From: Carettochelys insculpta
Taxonomy: Eukaryota; Chordata; Testudines; Carettochelyidae
DNA length: 64,000 bases
Direction: 5' to 3'
Assembly (NCBI RefSeq): GCF_033958435.1
Contig: NC_134161.1
Location: forward strand, 15,376,001-15,440,000
The position numbers and the translations under genes are program-made. The notes under the pieces are model-generated. The model was not told the origin of the DNA. It saw nothing but the letters and a program-made list of their open reading frames with translations, and made no database searches. Shown piece after piece: positions 22,081 to 34,250 of the stretch. Positions within the stretch are counted from its first letter, which is position 1. Every line of letters begins with the position of its first letter.

Positions 22081-22439
22081 GCGCGGCTCCCTCATACTCA
22101 TTGTCCTCTAACTGAATACCTAAGAAGCCAAATTACCCACCTACGCCCTACCTGTTTTCCCAAAGGCAACATAACTGTGTGAAGTTCTGCATCATGATCA
22201 TGTAGTCTAGTTCCCACTGGTCTTGAAATCCAGGCGCCTACACGAGGGCTCTCTGTCTGCCTCTCGCAGCAGAATTCAATGGCCCATACAGCCTAGTAAT
22301 TATCCATGGTGTGCAGAATTCCCCTCTGGCTCACAGTGTAAAGGCTGCTGATTTTTGTGTGAAGGTCCAAGCCTCAGACCCTGCTGATAGCTTAGATACA
22401 GGATGCCCTGCAGTTATCTATGGTACCTCTTGGGCCCAA

Positions 22440-22580
22440 CTCACAGTATCCAAGCATCTCACAGGCATTGATGTGTTTATCCTCCTGTGCTGTTATAATC
22501 CATCTCCACAATGGGGATGAAGGAAGGCTAGGGCAGATTGGTGACTTAACCATGTGTAACCCACACAGCTACTGGATATG
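22440..22580 (-). mobile_element. MIR/L2-like relic (weak)
   Basis: ATCTCACAGGCATTGATG, TTATCCTCC and ATCTCCACAATGGGGATGAAGG followed by GTGACTTAACC resemble the reverse complement of the MIR core and upstream part. It is highly diverged. Confidence 0.4.
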
Positions 22581-23109
22581 TGGTTGACTGTTCCATTTAG
22601 TGGCACGTAGACCACTTAGAGAGAGAAGGAGACCTCAACTTGTAAGTGCTCGCAGGTGGACTCAAATGTGGAGCTTAGTGCAGGGGCTAAAAGCCGGCTG
22701 GCTCTCAGCTACAGCTGTAGAGGAGCCTCGCTCTTTCTCTCTGCAAGTGGTCTAAATGCCACTATATGGACCAGTGAACCACGCCCAGTAGGGTGTGGGT
22801 TACACCTGCATGTCCTGAGTCTGCAGACTGGTGCTCTAACCCAGCTTTATTACAGGTAAGTTTGCAAAGGGACTGAAAGAATCCACCCAGTGGTGGCAAC
22901 ACTCCACTCCATCCCCTCTCCGAAGGTAGCATGGTCTCTGCATGTTGCCAGAAGAGTTCCACAGTATCTCACATGCTCTGCACCTTTGCTTCACCGGGCA
23001 CATTCGAAGTTGTTTCATGCACACAAGGGAAGAGCAGTATCTAGGGATGGGTAATAATTTTTAAGGGGAGGCCACTCCAAGAATTTAGTAGGTGGACAAG
23101 GGCTGCCCT
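22581..23109. other. no gene recognised
   Basis: Contains possible tRNA-like SINE debris near 22650-22700, but the boxes are too degraded to call. Confidence 0.35.
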
Positions 23110-23490
23110 CTTCTATTATATTAATGGAGGAGGTGAGGGAGGTCTGAGATGGAGTTTGGGTGCAGAAGGAGCTTGGGGTAAGGAACTGCGGTACAGGAGG
23201 GGGTGTGAGATCTGAGAGGGAATTAGAGTGAAGGAGGGGGTGTGACCTGGGCCAGGGGGTGGGAGTGCAGCATCTGAGAGGAGGTTGTGATGAGGAGGAG
23301 AGGTTCAGGAGGCGGGTGTAGGGGTAGGGGACTGGGGTGCAAGGTCTGAGAAGTGTTATGGATGTAGGAGGTGCAGAGGGTTTGGGTTACATGAGTTAGG
23401 GAGGCAGAGGCTTGTCGGGGAGGGAAGGGGCTGTGGTGACAGAGGGAGGCTCTGGCTGGGAGACCAGCAGCAGGAGGCACTGGGATGACC
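23110..23490 (+). repeat. purine-rich interspersed repeat, copy 2
   Basis: G/A-rich strand with imperfect units such as GGAGGGGGTGTGA and GGGGACTGGGGTGCAAGG. It shares the order of several landmarks with 6235-6485 (TTGGGTGCAGAAGG, GTGACCTGGG, GGGGACTGGGGTGCA), so the two are copies of one family rather than independent simple repeats. Confidence 0.7.
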
Positions 23491-24851
23491 ATTCCCAGGA
23501 GGCATTTTAGGCAGAGTTAGTTAAATCTGGAACTGACTGACTTGAAATGAGTCGTTTTGATGTTTCCATTTTTTTTCTTTGTGGAACGAGACCTTCAGGC
23601 ATTGCTGCTTTGATTTTTCATCCAACTTCCATCTGAAAACAAGTGTTGAAATATCAGACTTTCTTGGGAGCTGGGAATTCTGGTTCTCACTCAACAGTAC
23701 TTGAACATCTTTGGCCTATCTCCAATAAAACTAGAAGCTGGTGAAGGTACAAGAAGATGCCATCTTTCCTTCAATGGGAACCTACATGCTCATTGGACAT
23801 GGAGGAGGGAAATGTCTTTCTAATTCCAAATACAACTGGAAAGTATGACAGTTAGGGGACCCAAAATAAGTCCAAGAAATGCAAACTCCCATGTCTTTTT
23901 GGCTCTAAAGAAATAGATATTTCACTCCCATCTCTGCATCATTGAGAATGTTTTAGTAACATGGTAGGATGGGAAGATAATTCACCCTGTGCTTTGAAAG
24001 CTCCTATTTTAATTGATTCCTTCTTGCAAGAATCTTTGGACCTATGATCTAGGCTAAATTGCCATGGTTTTAGTTAGATCCTCTCTTAGCCCTTTACATG
24101 GAGAAAGGGCTGGCAGAGCAAGGGAAAAAGCAGCACAGAATGGAAAGAAAAGCAGCACAGTGTGGTAATCTGCTCTTTGATTTATGCTTTTCCTTTAAAA
24201 GAGGAGGCAAAATATCCCCAATGAATCCCCCAGCCCAAGAATTAAATCTATAACAACTAGGGAAACATTTCAACCCAGACATCTCTTTCTTCACTCGCTC
24301 TCCCTGTCTGTATTCAGAAGCCTCCAAAGTGTCAGCATGTTTGCATGCAGGCCCGATGTGCATAGCATCTAAACAACATCACGCCAGTGTGGTAGAGAAA
24401 ATTCCAGCCAAGGGCCCTGCAGGTCAAAACAAGCTAATGTATGATGCCCTCCACTGCACTATCAAGCATGAGGTGTGCTGATAAGACTCCATATCTTCTG
24501 TCTATTAAATCTTCTCTACTGTATAAGCAACACAGGCATAGGGCTTCTCTCTCCCCATTGAATTGTCTTTTAAAGCAGGGCAGTGGTAGGGACTCAGTGG
24601 CTGCCAGGGATTTTTAACTCTTCATGTGACATTGTCCTGCAGGTCAATTCTTATATGAGGCAGTCGAATATTAGGGGCTGCTCTGGGAGAGTGCCAAGCA
24701 TTCCTTTCTCCCCGTGCAGTCAAGAGCTGGCATTTCAAAAGAACCTAGGGGAGTTAGGTGCTAGCTTCCCTTAGCCTCCTTTGATAATGTGACCTACGGT
24801 GCTCAGCACTTAAGTGCAATCTGACTGAAATATTGGCCACCTGCTTGATAT
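23491..24851. other. no gene recognised
   Basis: Non-coding sequence. The minus-strand frame at 24094-24363 has no domain. No classifiable repeat. Confidence 0.4.
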
Positions 24852-24891
24852 TGTGTGTGTGCGCGCGCATGCATGTGCACGTGTGTGTGTG
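24852..24891. repeat. 40-bp perfect alternating purine-pyrimidine tract (Z-DNA candidate)
   Basis: TG repeats pass into GCGCGCGC, then ATGCATGTGCAC, then GT repeats, with no break in purine-pyrimidine alternation over 40 bp. The CG and TG steps are those that best support left-handed Z-DNA under supercoiling. Confidence 0.92.
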
Positions 24892-27800
24892 AAAATTTTA
24901 ATAATTATGATCCAAAAGAGGGGGAGAAATCTCTAAGCATGTAGTGCTGGAATAAGGCCAGGAAGTTTACTCTGCTATCCCAGTCTGGCGTCTTTCCTGC
25001 CAGCACCCTCAGTATTGAAATTCTCCCTCGGCTCTCCCAGGCCTGACCTTTCTGCAGCGTGTGTGCTGGACTTTTCTGAGATGTTGACAAATGTTCAGAT
25101 TAGTGGGAAGGTGCTTTTGTTCACCTCCCAATGGGCTTTGAACCAAGATGTTAAAGGCCAGGATGTTAACTCTGTCTGCCTGCTGGCTCAGTCCTGCCCT
25201 AAGAGCAGTAGCCTCACTTTCTTTCAAAATCACATCAGTTCACTGCTGAGTAAGCCTAACTCTGCGAGCTGCTCTCATCATGCCAGGCTGCGACAGTCGC
25301 TTGGGTGCTTTGCATTAAGAAGCGGTTATTGCAGATTTAGAGCTTTGGTGAAGTCCGTCAGATATGAGCCCTTTGGTACTTCCACATCATCAGATAACAG
25401 ATTCTGGTAGGACATTTATAACCGAGTCAGCTGGCAAGTTCAGAATAAACACATGCATCAGAACAGCATAATATGCATATTAGCCTTGGTGTCGCTGTGG
25501 GCCCAGAGGCCCCTGCCACATCCAGGTCCCCATTGCACTAGACTGTGTGAACACGTGGGGAACCTCTGCACCAAAGAACTGTCTCAACAGACATGCCGAA
25601 GAGAGGGGGGTGGGAGAAGAAGGGAGGACACTGAGAGTCCTGCCATGTTCCCTCAACTGGCCTGCATTACCTCTCAATGTAGCTGGCAAATGGGCAGAGC
25701 CCCAGCCCCTGCTGGCCTCTCTCTCGGCCACTGGGAATAGCTGCAGCACCAGTCTCCATATCACTTCCTTCCTCCCTCTGCCCGCTCTCTTTCTGTGTTC
25801 TGGAAAACAGCCAAATTCCTGGCACTTCCCATTTTCCTTGGTTTAAGTTAGGGTAAGAAGAAGCTGCATATCAATGTTTGTGGTCATAACTCTTACAGTT
25901 CAAAAGGAATTATTGAACAGACGTAGTACTGACAGACAGGCAGGCCGATGCACTCTAAAATAGATAGCTAAAAAGTGGGATTTAAGTAATTTCAAGTGAA
26001 AACAAATGGATCAAGGTAAGTTACAAGCCAAAATAAACAAAACACACCAATTAAACCTAATACAGTAAGAAACTTGCTATATGCAAATTTGCACCCTAGG
26101 AGTAGTTCTAATTATCTGTTTCACAAGCGAGGCAGCCATATGTTCAGGCTTAGCTATTTCCAATAGGCATCTTGGGTGGTAAATGGGGGGGTCTGCTGGT
26201 GACTCCCTATTGTTTGCTTTCCCCACTTTATATCACTTTTGACCAAGGTGAGAATTCTTGTGTTCCATTCAAACTTTTCTCACTGTGAGTGCAAAAGTGA
26301 CAGATCCAAAATGGGTTACAGCATCAGGTGGCCTTTGTAGGACCCGCCACAGTTTGGACTTATAGGAACAACAAAACCATTCACAGGTAATCGACTTGAT
26401 CACCAGACTATCAAGTTCCTGAAGTCTCTCTAATGGCTTTTACTAGAATACAAAGTTTCCATTTAATAGTTCTAACTTCATGTACGAGAAAGATACATAT
26501 GCAGAAACAGGATGTACGCATTCAGGAGATTGCGGGCTCTTGATTAATAGGTTACAGGACCTGGTTTGAGTTATGCCTATTCATAAAGCATGGGGAGGGG
26601 TGGGACAAGAATTCCTCCTTTGAGTCAGCATGTCAGAGGTTAGTGCAGGGGTGTTTCTAGCTTTGTGACTCCACGTAAGTCACTTAAAAGCCTCTGCAGT
26701 TTCCTGGACAATTACTCCTGCCCTGCTCAGACAGGGGCTTAAATGGTTCATGTAAAGGGTGCTTTCATACAGTTAGACCATATTTTGTTCACAGTGCCCT
26801 TTATTATACATATTTATATAAAGATGGTTTTGGTCTGAATGAGGATCTCTTCCCCTAGCTAGAAGTCTGTCCTGATCTCAACCAGAGCTGCCCTCTGGTG
26901 GCAGGAGAGTTCGGTGGGACCAGCAGAGGGCCTCGCCACCCCACCATCAGGAGCATGATTGCACCTGGAGCAGGCAGACCCTTCCAAGCCGATGCTGGAG
27001 TCTATGACCAGGCATCTTCACAGCTGCTTCTGGCTGAGCTAGCTAGATTAAAGCTAGCAGAGGGCTGCCTACCTGAGCAGAAGTCACACCGCTGGCTGCA
27101 GCATAGACGCATGCAGAGTCGTATGGCTTCTGGGGGAGGAAGAGGGAGTGAGGAGGTGATGCTGTCGAGGGAAACTGAGGCACTGTCGGTGGTGAAAAGT
27201 TGGAGCAGGTGGGAGGTGATGGACAGCACCTGTGAGAGAGCACAAAAGAGAAAGCAACGGTTAAAGGCAGCCAGAGGGAGGCCTTTAATCTTCATGTTAA
27301 CTGAGTTTCTGATTGTGGATTTGGTATGGGCCTGGCACCTGTGCATCCAGGCTGGCAGATGGGAAGGAACAAAGGATGTTGGGAGATCACTGACTTTGCA
27401 AGTAGATAACATTCAGGGGGAAAGGGGGAGCAGGGAAATCAACAACATCTGCTCTCAGCTTCAATCTTCACGCTGATCCCTGCTCGAATCTGACAATCCT
27501 CTCTTGGTAATCCCTAAATCCCACCAAGCTGCTGCAGTCAGGCACCCTCAAACTTCATATCTGCGTATAATCTGCCCACCCGCCAAAGCTTCCCCTAGCC
27601 CTGCTAATGGGCCATCTCACTCCCAGCAGGACAAGGCTTGGCGGCAGCTGCTTGGCATGACACAGCCCCAATGAGCATATGGGGCCTTGTCTGCCCACGC
27701 GGTGCTTTACCTCCCCCAGCTGACACAGATGCACAGGTGTGTTAACCACACAAGCATCAGACCCTGTGAGAACAGACTAGCGGGGAGGAACTTACAGTTA

Positions 27801-27950
27801 CTTTCCAGAAGTGTGATGGGTTTCAGTGGATTGCAGGGTGGCAGCTAATCACCCACTGAAGGATCATGCATAGCTGCCAGGAAGGATGTTCACTGCTGCA
27901 AAATAGGCACATGGGCAGGAGTAGGGGAAAGAAGCAAAGATCTGGCTGAG
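24892..27950. other. no gene recognised; largest spurious frame in the window
   Basis: The largest open frame of the window (26898-27476, 192 codons) lies here, but it is basic, shows no domain and is overlapped by opposite-strand frames. It has no neighbouring exon structure that I can support. No classifiable transposon. Confidence 0.4.
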
Positions 27951-28115
27951 GGCCCCATGGCCTGGTAGAGCTCTGGACTGGGGCTCAGGGGAGCTGGAAT
28001 CTACTCTCTGCTCTGCAGCTGGATTTCTGGGTGATTGGGGATCAAATCACTGTCTCCTCCAGGCTTCATTTTCCTTACCTGTGAAAATGGGAGTGATAGC
28101 CAGGCATTCTCAGCA
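27951..28115 (+). mobile_element. MIR-like CORE-SINE
   Basis: The head GGTAGAGCTCTGGACTGGGG, the middle GGGGAGCTGGAATC and TCTCTGCTCTGCAGCTGG, and the core CATTTTCCTTACCTGTGAAA then ATGGGAGTGATAG follow the MIR order. Confidence 0.72.
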
Positions 28116-30099
28116 GAACAATGGCACTCAGACCCTGGCTGCTGAACTGCAGAGTTCTGACTGCTCACTACTGCTGTGCCTTGCCTCGCCTCCAGCCGCT
28201 AAGTTGCAGTCTGTGAAGCTAGTCATCCCTGGAGCACTTTGTTAGTTCTACTTCCCCACAGAAGCCACAGATGAGATCGCCCTGTTGGGGCAGGAACAGG
28301 AAAGGGCAGGTGGCTGTGTGGTGGCAATGGGAAGAAGTGGCATCCAAGAGCAAGAATATGGAAATGATTCTTCTTTGGATTATTTCCTGATCTGTATATA
28401 TTCTGTGTTAAAAATGTGGACGTATAATGTGTGTTCCTGTGTAATATCTATACCCAGATGACTGCGTGGCCCTGCCAACTGATCAACCATTGACTGCTGC
28501 TTACTGCACAGCACTCACTCACTTCACTGCTTCTGTGCCATCTGTACCCTTCCCTCTCAGGGCTGGTTGTTTGTTTGGCCCTCCTGTTGTATTATTTTAA
28601 TAACAAGATACATCGCAGTAGCTCTACAGTCCTCAGGCCCATTACTCTACCTGCTGTGGCAACAGCAGAGATGCCACCTGCTCCCAAGAGCTCACGTGGG
28701 AAGCATGCCCTCTGTTGTGTGATGGCAGCTTGTGTGTGAACCACACTCAGCAAGGCCCTGATCTGGACCTCTGAGCTTCCATTGGTTGCTCTTAGTGCTC
28801 TTGTAGAGCGTGTGTGATTGGGTAAAAAGTTTTCAAGTGCCTATGGCCCTGATCCACAAAGGTGACGTGGCATCCCCAGTCCCAGTGGAAGTCCAGCATC
28901 TTTAGCGCTCAGAAATGCAGGCCTCTCACTGGCTGAGTGCACTCAGGTTGGTTTGTACCAGGAGGCCTGGGCAGAAGCCCCTTTAATGCACTAGAACCTG
29001 GCCCAGGCAGCTTCTTGAAAGGGACTGGATTTTTCCCCTTCCTCTAAAGAAGGTGAGAGCTGCTCTGAGAGAGGAATTCTCAATTAACAGTCTTTCTGTT
29101 GGATCCTGCCACTCTGTGAAAGGTGCTAAAATTCTGCATAGCAGCCGTTTAGCACCTTGAGGATACCTGAGGCACTACATCACCAGTCCAACTGTTTGTT
29201 TGGTAGCACAAACCTTCCATGCATGTTGTGTTTTCCAAGAGATTTATTTTTCCCATGGCTGGCTGACCTACACTTAGCCTCACACTGCTAGGCACCAAAC
29301 CCAGTCACAAATCTTGGATTCAGTGTCTCTGTTCAGATGTTTTCCCTAGATCTGCATAACCTCTGTGGCAGATGGGAATGTGTCCAGCTAGCTGTCTCTT
29401 GGCATGAGACTGACTGACTTATTTCCCACATGGTCGAAATATTGTCCATGGACGTTGCCCTGGTGTTTGAGGTGGGCTGTTATCTGTATTAGACAAGAAA
29501 GTCCTCGAGGCACTGTGGCTTGCTTCCTCGTAGTGTCTGATCCAAAAGCAATGGAGTCTTTCCATTGACATAGTTGGACTTTGTATCAGGCTGGCATGTT
29601 GCAATGTGCAGAACATTCTGAATGGATCCTTTAGTCCAACCCACTGGATGGAGCAGGAAAATGTTCTTGGCTCTCTGCATCGTTCACTAAGAAAGGGATC
29701 TGCCGTTGTGCGTGAAGAGCACCAAATGCAATGCTTGTCAGAGTTGGTGCAGTGGGTGGCATATTGGAGTGACATCAGCTGGGAAAAAACACAGCCCCAG
29801 AGTAGACCGCCACTAACTCAGGGCAGCCTGTGTCACAGGTGGTCTGTGGCTCCTCTGCCTTCTCTGGCAGACTGAGATTGAGGTACTTGTTGTTGTTGTT
29901 TTCACATCAGAGTTCCGACTACCCAAAGCAGACCCTCAGCTGCAGATCTGTAGCCTCGGCTTCTGCTTTCAGGGCCACGCATGCCTGCTCTGCAGCAGTG
30001 ATTTCAGTGGTTGATCCAGGCAATGAGTTGGGAGGTCGCTGCTTTTTTTGGTGTCGCTCCTTTGACCGGTGATGTGGTGATAACAAAGCTTGGTGTGTC
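28116..30099. other. no gene recognised; one CCTGATCC-type repeat trace
   Basis: At about 28845-28930, GGCCCTGATCCACAAAGG is followed by CCCAGTGGAAGTCCAGC. This resembles a 'ggccctgatcc...' sauropsid repeat, also traced at 37808-37880. Otherwise nothing is recognised. Confidence 0.35.
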
Positions 30100-30439
30100 T
30101 CTAAAGATCTTCATCTTGGGATCTCAGAGCACTTCCCAAGGAGTCAGGGCAAGTCTTCCCTCTGCCTCCCTGGAAAACGAGGTGCTGGGAGATCATTACA
30201 TAATGAAGTGCAAATGCCTCCTGGTTCCTGCCTTTGGCCATCTGGGCATGTTCTTGGATGGCCTTTCCTTCCAGTTCAGCGCGTCATGAGAGTAGTGGCA
30301 ACAAGCCCTCCCACGTGGCTCGTGGCCTCCCAGAGCCAAAGGGAGCTGAACGTAACTGTCCTGATGCTGGGGTGGTAAATACGGGAGCAGGTGACGTGGA
30401 AGCTGCTATCAGTTGCTGTATCCCACTTGACTCCTGGAC

Positions 30440-30640
30440 GCCATAACCCTTTTAGTGTTGGAAAGGGTGAATGGGCTGGCGTGGGACCTGAGCGTGACTC
30501 CCAACCCCAGGGGTGTGCTTGACCTTGGGTGACTCAGTCACCCGATCTCAACTTTCCGCTTTCAGATTGAGATGCTACCAGCCTCACAGGGGTTTGGGAG
30601 GGTAAGTACATTACTGGGGTGTCTTACCCCTCACAGCCTG
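30440..30640 (+). mobile_element. MIR-like CORE-SINE relic
   Basis: CTTGACCTTGGGTGACTCAG then CACCCGATCTCAACTTTCC and AGCCTCACAGGGGTTTGGG match the MIR core and 3' region in order. A second weak reverse-oriented trace lies at 30105-30190 (GGGATCTCAGAGCACTTCC). Confidence 0.5.
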
Positions 30641-30926
30641 CAGTGTGGCTGTATAAGTACCTTACCTGTTACGACCATCGCTCTGCTCTCCTGTCAAAGC
30701 CAGTACTGTGATTATCCTCATGGTGTGGCTTTGCTTGGGCCTGTGGATCTAGCCCACCACCCACTGCTCTCCAGCACCTGAGCCTTGTGGGTGGCATTGG
30801 AAGGGGTGGCTGTCCTCTGTTGATTGGTGACAGAATGCTACTGACCCACATTTGGCCAGCGTTGGCATTGCATAGAGCTATACACTGGAAACAGGGCCTT
30901 ATCTAAAACCCTGCACTAGACTGCCA

Positions 30927-31127
30927 TAGGATATGTCTGCACTACAGTGAGATATTAGCAAAGCTCACTTGGGCTTGGGTACGCGCAGGGGACTCGGGAG
31001 GGGCTGTTTAATTGCAATGTAGATGTTTGGTCTTTGGCTGAAGCATGAGCTCTAGGGCCTGGTGAGGTGGGAGGGCACTGGGCATGGGTCAGCAGTGGGG
31101 TTTGAATTGCCGTGTAGACATACCCTT
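30927..31127. mobile_element. TCTACAC-ended MITE (200 bp)
   Basis: The left end AGGATATGTCTGCACTAC and right end GTGTAGACATACCCT are inverted repeats sharing the core TATGTCTRCAC. The body is unrelated to coding sequence. The terminal core is shared with the palindrome at 36229-36662 and the element at 60717-60940, suggesting related transposases moved them. Confidence 0.68.
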
Positions 31128-31389
31128 CAGTGCCACAGGCTAAGCTGTGTGGCTCAGGCTGACCTCCGCCAGCTTAAATGAGTGGATTTCAGAGGTTCTG
31201 GCTCTGAACGAAATGGTTTCTGCCATCTCTCCCATCCTTTTATTTGTAATCCATTCTAGTCAGTCCCTCCCTCCTCCCCTTCCTGCCCTCCACATCAGCC
31301 CAAATTACTGAGCGCCTTGCAGCTCCAAAGGAGATGAATTCCTTTAAGTCTCCTTTGTGTTTCAGTAACCTTAGCCTGTTTCAAACAGG

Positions 31390-31560
31390 CACCCAGCGAG
31401 TGGAGACTTGTCATTTATTAACGTAAAACATGGTAGATTTCAAAGCTGTCATAACACCGAAGTCATGTTCACTTTAGTTATTCTGCATAATTAATTATAA
31501 AGTGATAATTTGTACAGTGTGCTATTTGCATTGCAACGTGGAGGTGAGAGAGTGTGAGAC
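31390..31560. promoter_or_regulatory. candidate conserved non-coding element
   Basis: A repeat-free block containing CATTTATTAACGTAAAAC, TCTGCATAATTAATTATAA and AAGTGATAATTTG. It is dense in TAATTA cores and has an intact CpG. Conservation is inferred from composition and not tested. Confidence 0.33.
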
Positions 31561-32204
31561 GTAACAACCTCAGGCAGGAGAGGGATGGATAAGGCTGGCA
31601 TCTAAGTCCAGCCTCATCTGAATTTATGGGGCGATGTGGCCAGCAGAAGAGAGGTGCTTGATCCTAGCATTCAGAGATGCTCAATATCTGCAGAGTCCCT
31701 TGACAAAGTGGCTGCTGTGCCAATCATCAGGATTTCTTTGGGAACATGGGATACCTGTGGAGCGCTGCTTTGCCCTGGATGCAGTGCCTGTTAAGTGGTA
31801 GGGCAAACCCCAGTTTGCATTCCCTCAGGGTACCCTGGCTCAGCAGCTCATGGGCCAGTGGGGCAGCATCCCTGTAAGATGCGATAAGAGAGATGTTGAG
31901 ATTTCAGAAGCTGGTAAGGGCATCTCTGCTGGTTTGGAGAAGTGAAACCAATACGCAGGGGCTGTGGTAACCAGTCCGTTCCCAAGAGCATCTAAGAGCT
32001 GATCTTCTGAAGCTGCTTGCAAAAATTCTGATGTTTGCAGATCAGGTGCCACTACATGGGTCTGCCCTCCCCCGACTCAGTTCTCACAGTTGAGCCCAGC
32101 CTGCACTGAGCCCAGTTCCTGTTCTAGGGCAGAGTTCTCTGGGCTGTTTCCTGGGCTTGCTTACTGGCAGCCTCATAGGGATTGCTAGTCCTTGAACTTG
32201 CAGA
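31561..32204. other. no gene recognised
   Basis: Non-coding sequence without recognisable exon or repeat. Confidence 0.4.
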
Positions 32205-32411
32205 GATAGTATGATTTAGTGGACTGCAAGTCAAGAGTGCAGTTCCTGTTCTTGGTGCTGTATGACCTTGGGCAAGCCATATCCCCTCTCTGGCCCTTCA
32301 TTTCCCCATCTGTACCATGGGAATAAGAATAGTGACCTTCCTCATAGGGCATGTTGAGACCTACTGATGAAAAGAGCTAATGGAGAGCTAGGCAGTATTT
32401 ACTTTATTATT
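32205..32411 (+). mobile_element. MIR CORE-SINE, best-preserved copy
   Basis: The full MIR order is visible: TGATTTAGTGGACTGCAAG, then ATGACCTTGGGCAAGCC, TTCATTTCCCCATCTGTACC, ATGGGAATAAGAATAGTG, ACCTTCCTCATAGGGC and AAAGAGCTAATGG. It covers about 205 bp. Confidence 0.85.
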
Positions 32412-33944
32412 TACTCATATGTGGGTGACAGATTTACTAATCTCCGAGCTTGACAGGTTCCATTCAGAAGAGAGGAGTGGTGCCAGCCATCCATGCTTAC
32501 TACATTATTTCTCACTTCAAGCAAAGTTGCATGGGGTTCCCCGCACCAAACGATGGATGTGTGCAGAGCCTGGTCTAAACCTGAATCTCTGCCTGCAAGA
32601 CCTAGCAGGTGGAAAAGGGATGAATGTGCTCTCACGATCTCCTGGGACTAGACCCCATGGTGACCCATGCTCAGCAATCCTGGTTAGTTATCATGACAGA
32701 ACAGTGTGTGCAATTATTACGAACTGAGGCAGTTTTTGTTATGGGGATCTGTTATCTCACAGGTCCTCTTGGACTCTTCCTCATTCGTTGGTGGCAAGTG
32801 GAGCGAAAGAGGAGGGTGATAATTAGGATGCCGGGGCTGGGGCCGGGGCCCGGGGGGGGGGCGCAGATGCTTCACGTATTAATCTTAAACAGTGATAGTG
32901 AAAAATAGATGTGTGGTGGGAAAGGAAACCTTGTATCAGAGCAATTTGGCAGGAAATAGAAACAGATTTTTATCAGCTCTTAGTTTATTGTTGCAAGTGT
33001 TTCTCTGTTGTAAACAAATGAATAAAGTGGCCATTTCTTTCTCTCCTCTGTGTTTGGTACTTATCTGGCCCCCCTGTGATTGTACTATCTGAACATCTCT
33101 CGGTTTTATAATGTATTTATCTTCAGTGCTGCTCTACCACACAGGGAAGTTGCATTAGCTCCACAGAGTTGAGGTTTGAGAGCAAGCTGGCCCCATGCTC
33201 CCCACAGAGTCTGTCCATGGGGCTGGAGGTGGCTTCCCCTCTGGGTATTGCAACTTAGCCCGTATGGTCTCACTACCATCCAGGTTTGTCCCAGCCACCC
33301 TCTGCACACTGAAGGGGCAGCCAGGCCAAGTGTGACCGAGTGTGTGGGGGTTATAGCCTCTGGTGCCACTTTCCTTACCAAAGCAAAGGCCCTGAGAGAG
33401 CTGGGTGGGGGATGACCTCATTACCACCTAGACAGCCAGAGAGCTGTCACGTTTGACAGATGTTTGTCTAGTGCGGTGTTTCCCACACAGCGGCCCCAAG
33501 CCACCAGAGCACTGAGAGAAGCTTTTAGGTGGATTACAGGACTTTATACAAATGTGAACTTCTCGACATGTGGTGCAGAGGAAAGATTGATTCCACCCCA
33601 CACCTGCCCACACAAGTCGCTCCTGTCCCATAGGGCTAGCCCTGGCTGCCTGCTTGGGGCACTGCAACCTGGCCCATACGGTCACCGTGTCACTGCAGTT
33701 TGTCTCCCAGGCATTGCTGTCATGATACGGCATCACAAACCTGGGGGGTGCTCCCAGTCTCGGATCCTTGGTCTCCATTTGGCCTTTCCTTCCATTCTTT
33801 GGTTCTCCTCAGGATGCTCTGGCTTTAGCATTCCCACAGCTGGCCTCTCAGACCAACACGCGGACATAAGCCATAGCCCTGGAAAAGACCTCCTGTCCCA
33901 CTATCACAGGCAACCCCATCCTGGAATCCTATCCCATCCATACA
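32412..33944. other. no gene recognised (G-rich motif listed separately)
   Basis: The plus-strand frame at 33464-33958 (164 codons) has no domain, and a minus-strand frame overlaps it. No supported exon. Confidence 0.4.
32833..32861 (+). other. G-quadruplex-forming motif
   Basis: Four runs of at least four G are separated by loops of two to three bases (GGGG CT GGGG CC GGGG CCC, then ten Gs). This fits the canonical intramolecular quadruplex pattern. It is isolated from any gene I can see. Confidence 0.9.
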
Positions 33945-34250
33945 CTGGTCAAGCTTAAAATGTCTTAGAATTGGCCAAGAAACCTTTATGGGAGGCTGAT
34001 CCACAATCTCGTTCCACTAGCACACGTAATTCTTCTGATTTCCAACCTAAACTTATTCATCACCAGTCTGTAGTCATTTGTTCTTTTGCCAGGACCATCC
34101 TGGAGTTTCAGCAGCTCTTTGTTCCTGGTGCTTACTCACTCATGTAGGTATAGGAAACTACCCAGCCCCTTTTTAGCCTTTGGCTGGTTTTGCCTCCCAG
34201 AACAATCATTTTCAATCTCCTCCCCTCAGAGAAGAGGAGGTGAGGTATTT
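33945..34250 (-). mobile_element. CR1 LINE fragment, older subfamily
   Basis: GGGAGGCTGATCCACAATCTC, CTTCTGATTTCCAACCTAA, ACTTATTCATCACCAGTCTG, CATTTGTTCTTTTGCC and CAATCATTTTCAATCTCC follow the reverse complement of CR1 ORF2 3' coding sequence. It lacks the 3' tail and is old. The plus-strand frame at 34086-34481 is a shadow. Confidence 0.72.

Noticed and set aside
26898..27476. 192-codon open frame on the plus strand
   Set aside because: It is the longest frame in the window, but it has no domain, signal, low-complexity-free core or neighbouring exon that I can recognise, and opposite-strand frames overlap it. A chance frame in a GC-moderate region is more likely.
33464..33958. 164-codon plus-strand frame
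   Set aside because: No recognisable domain; a minus-strand frame of 116 codons overlaps it, and its end runs into a CR1 fragment.
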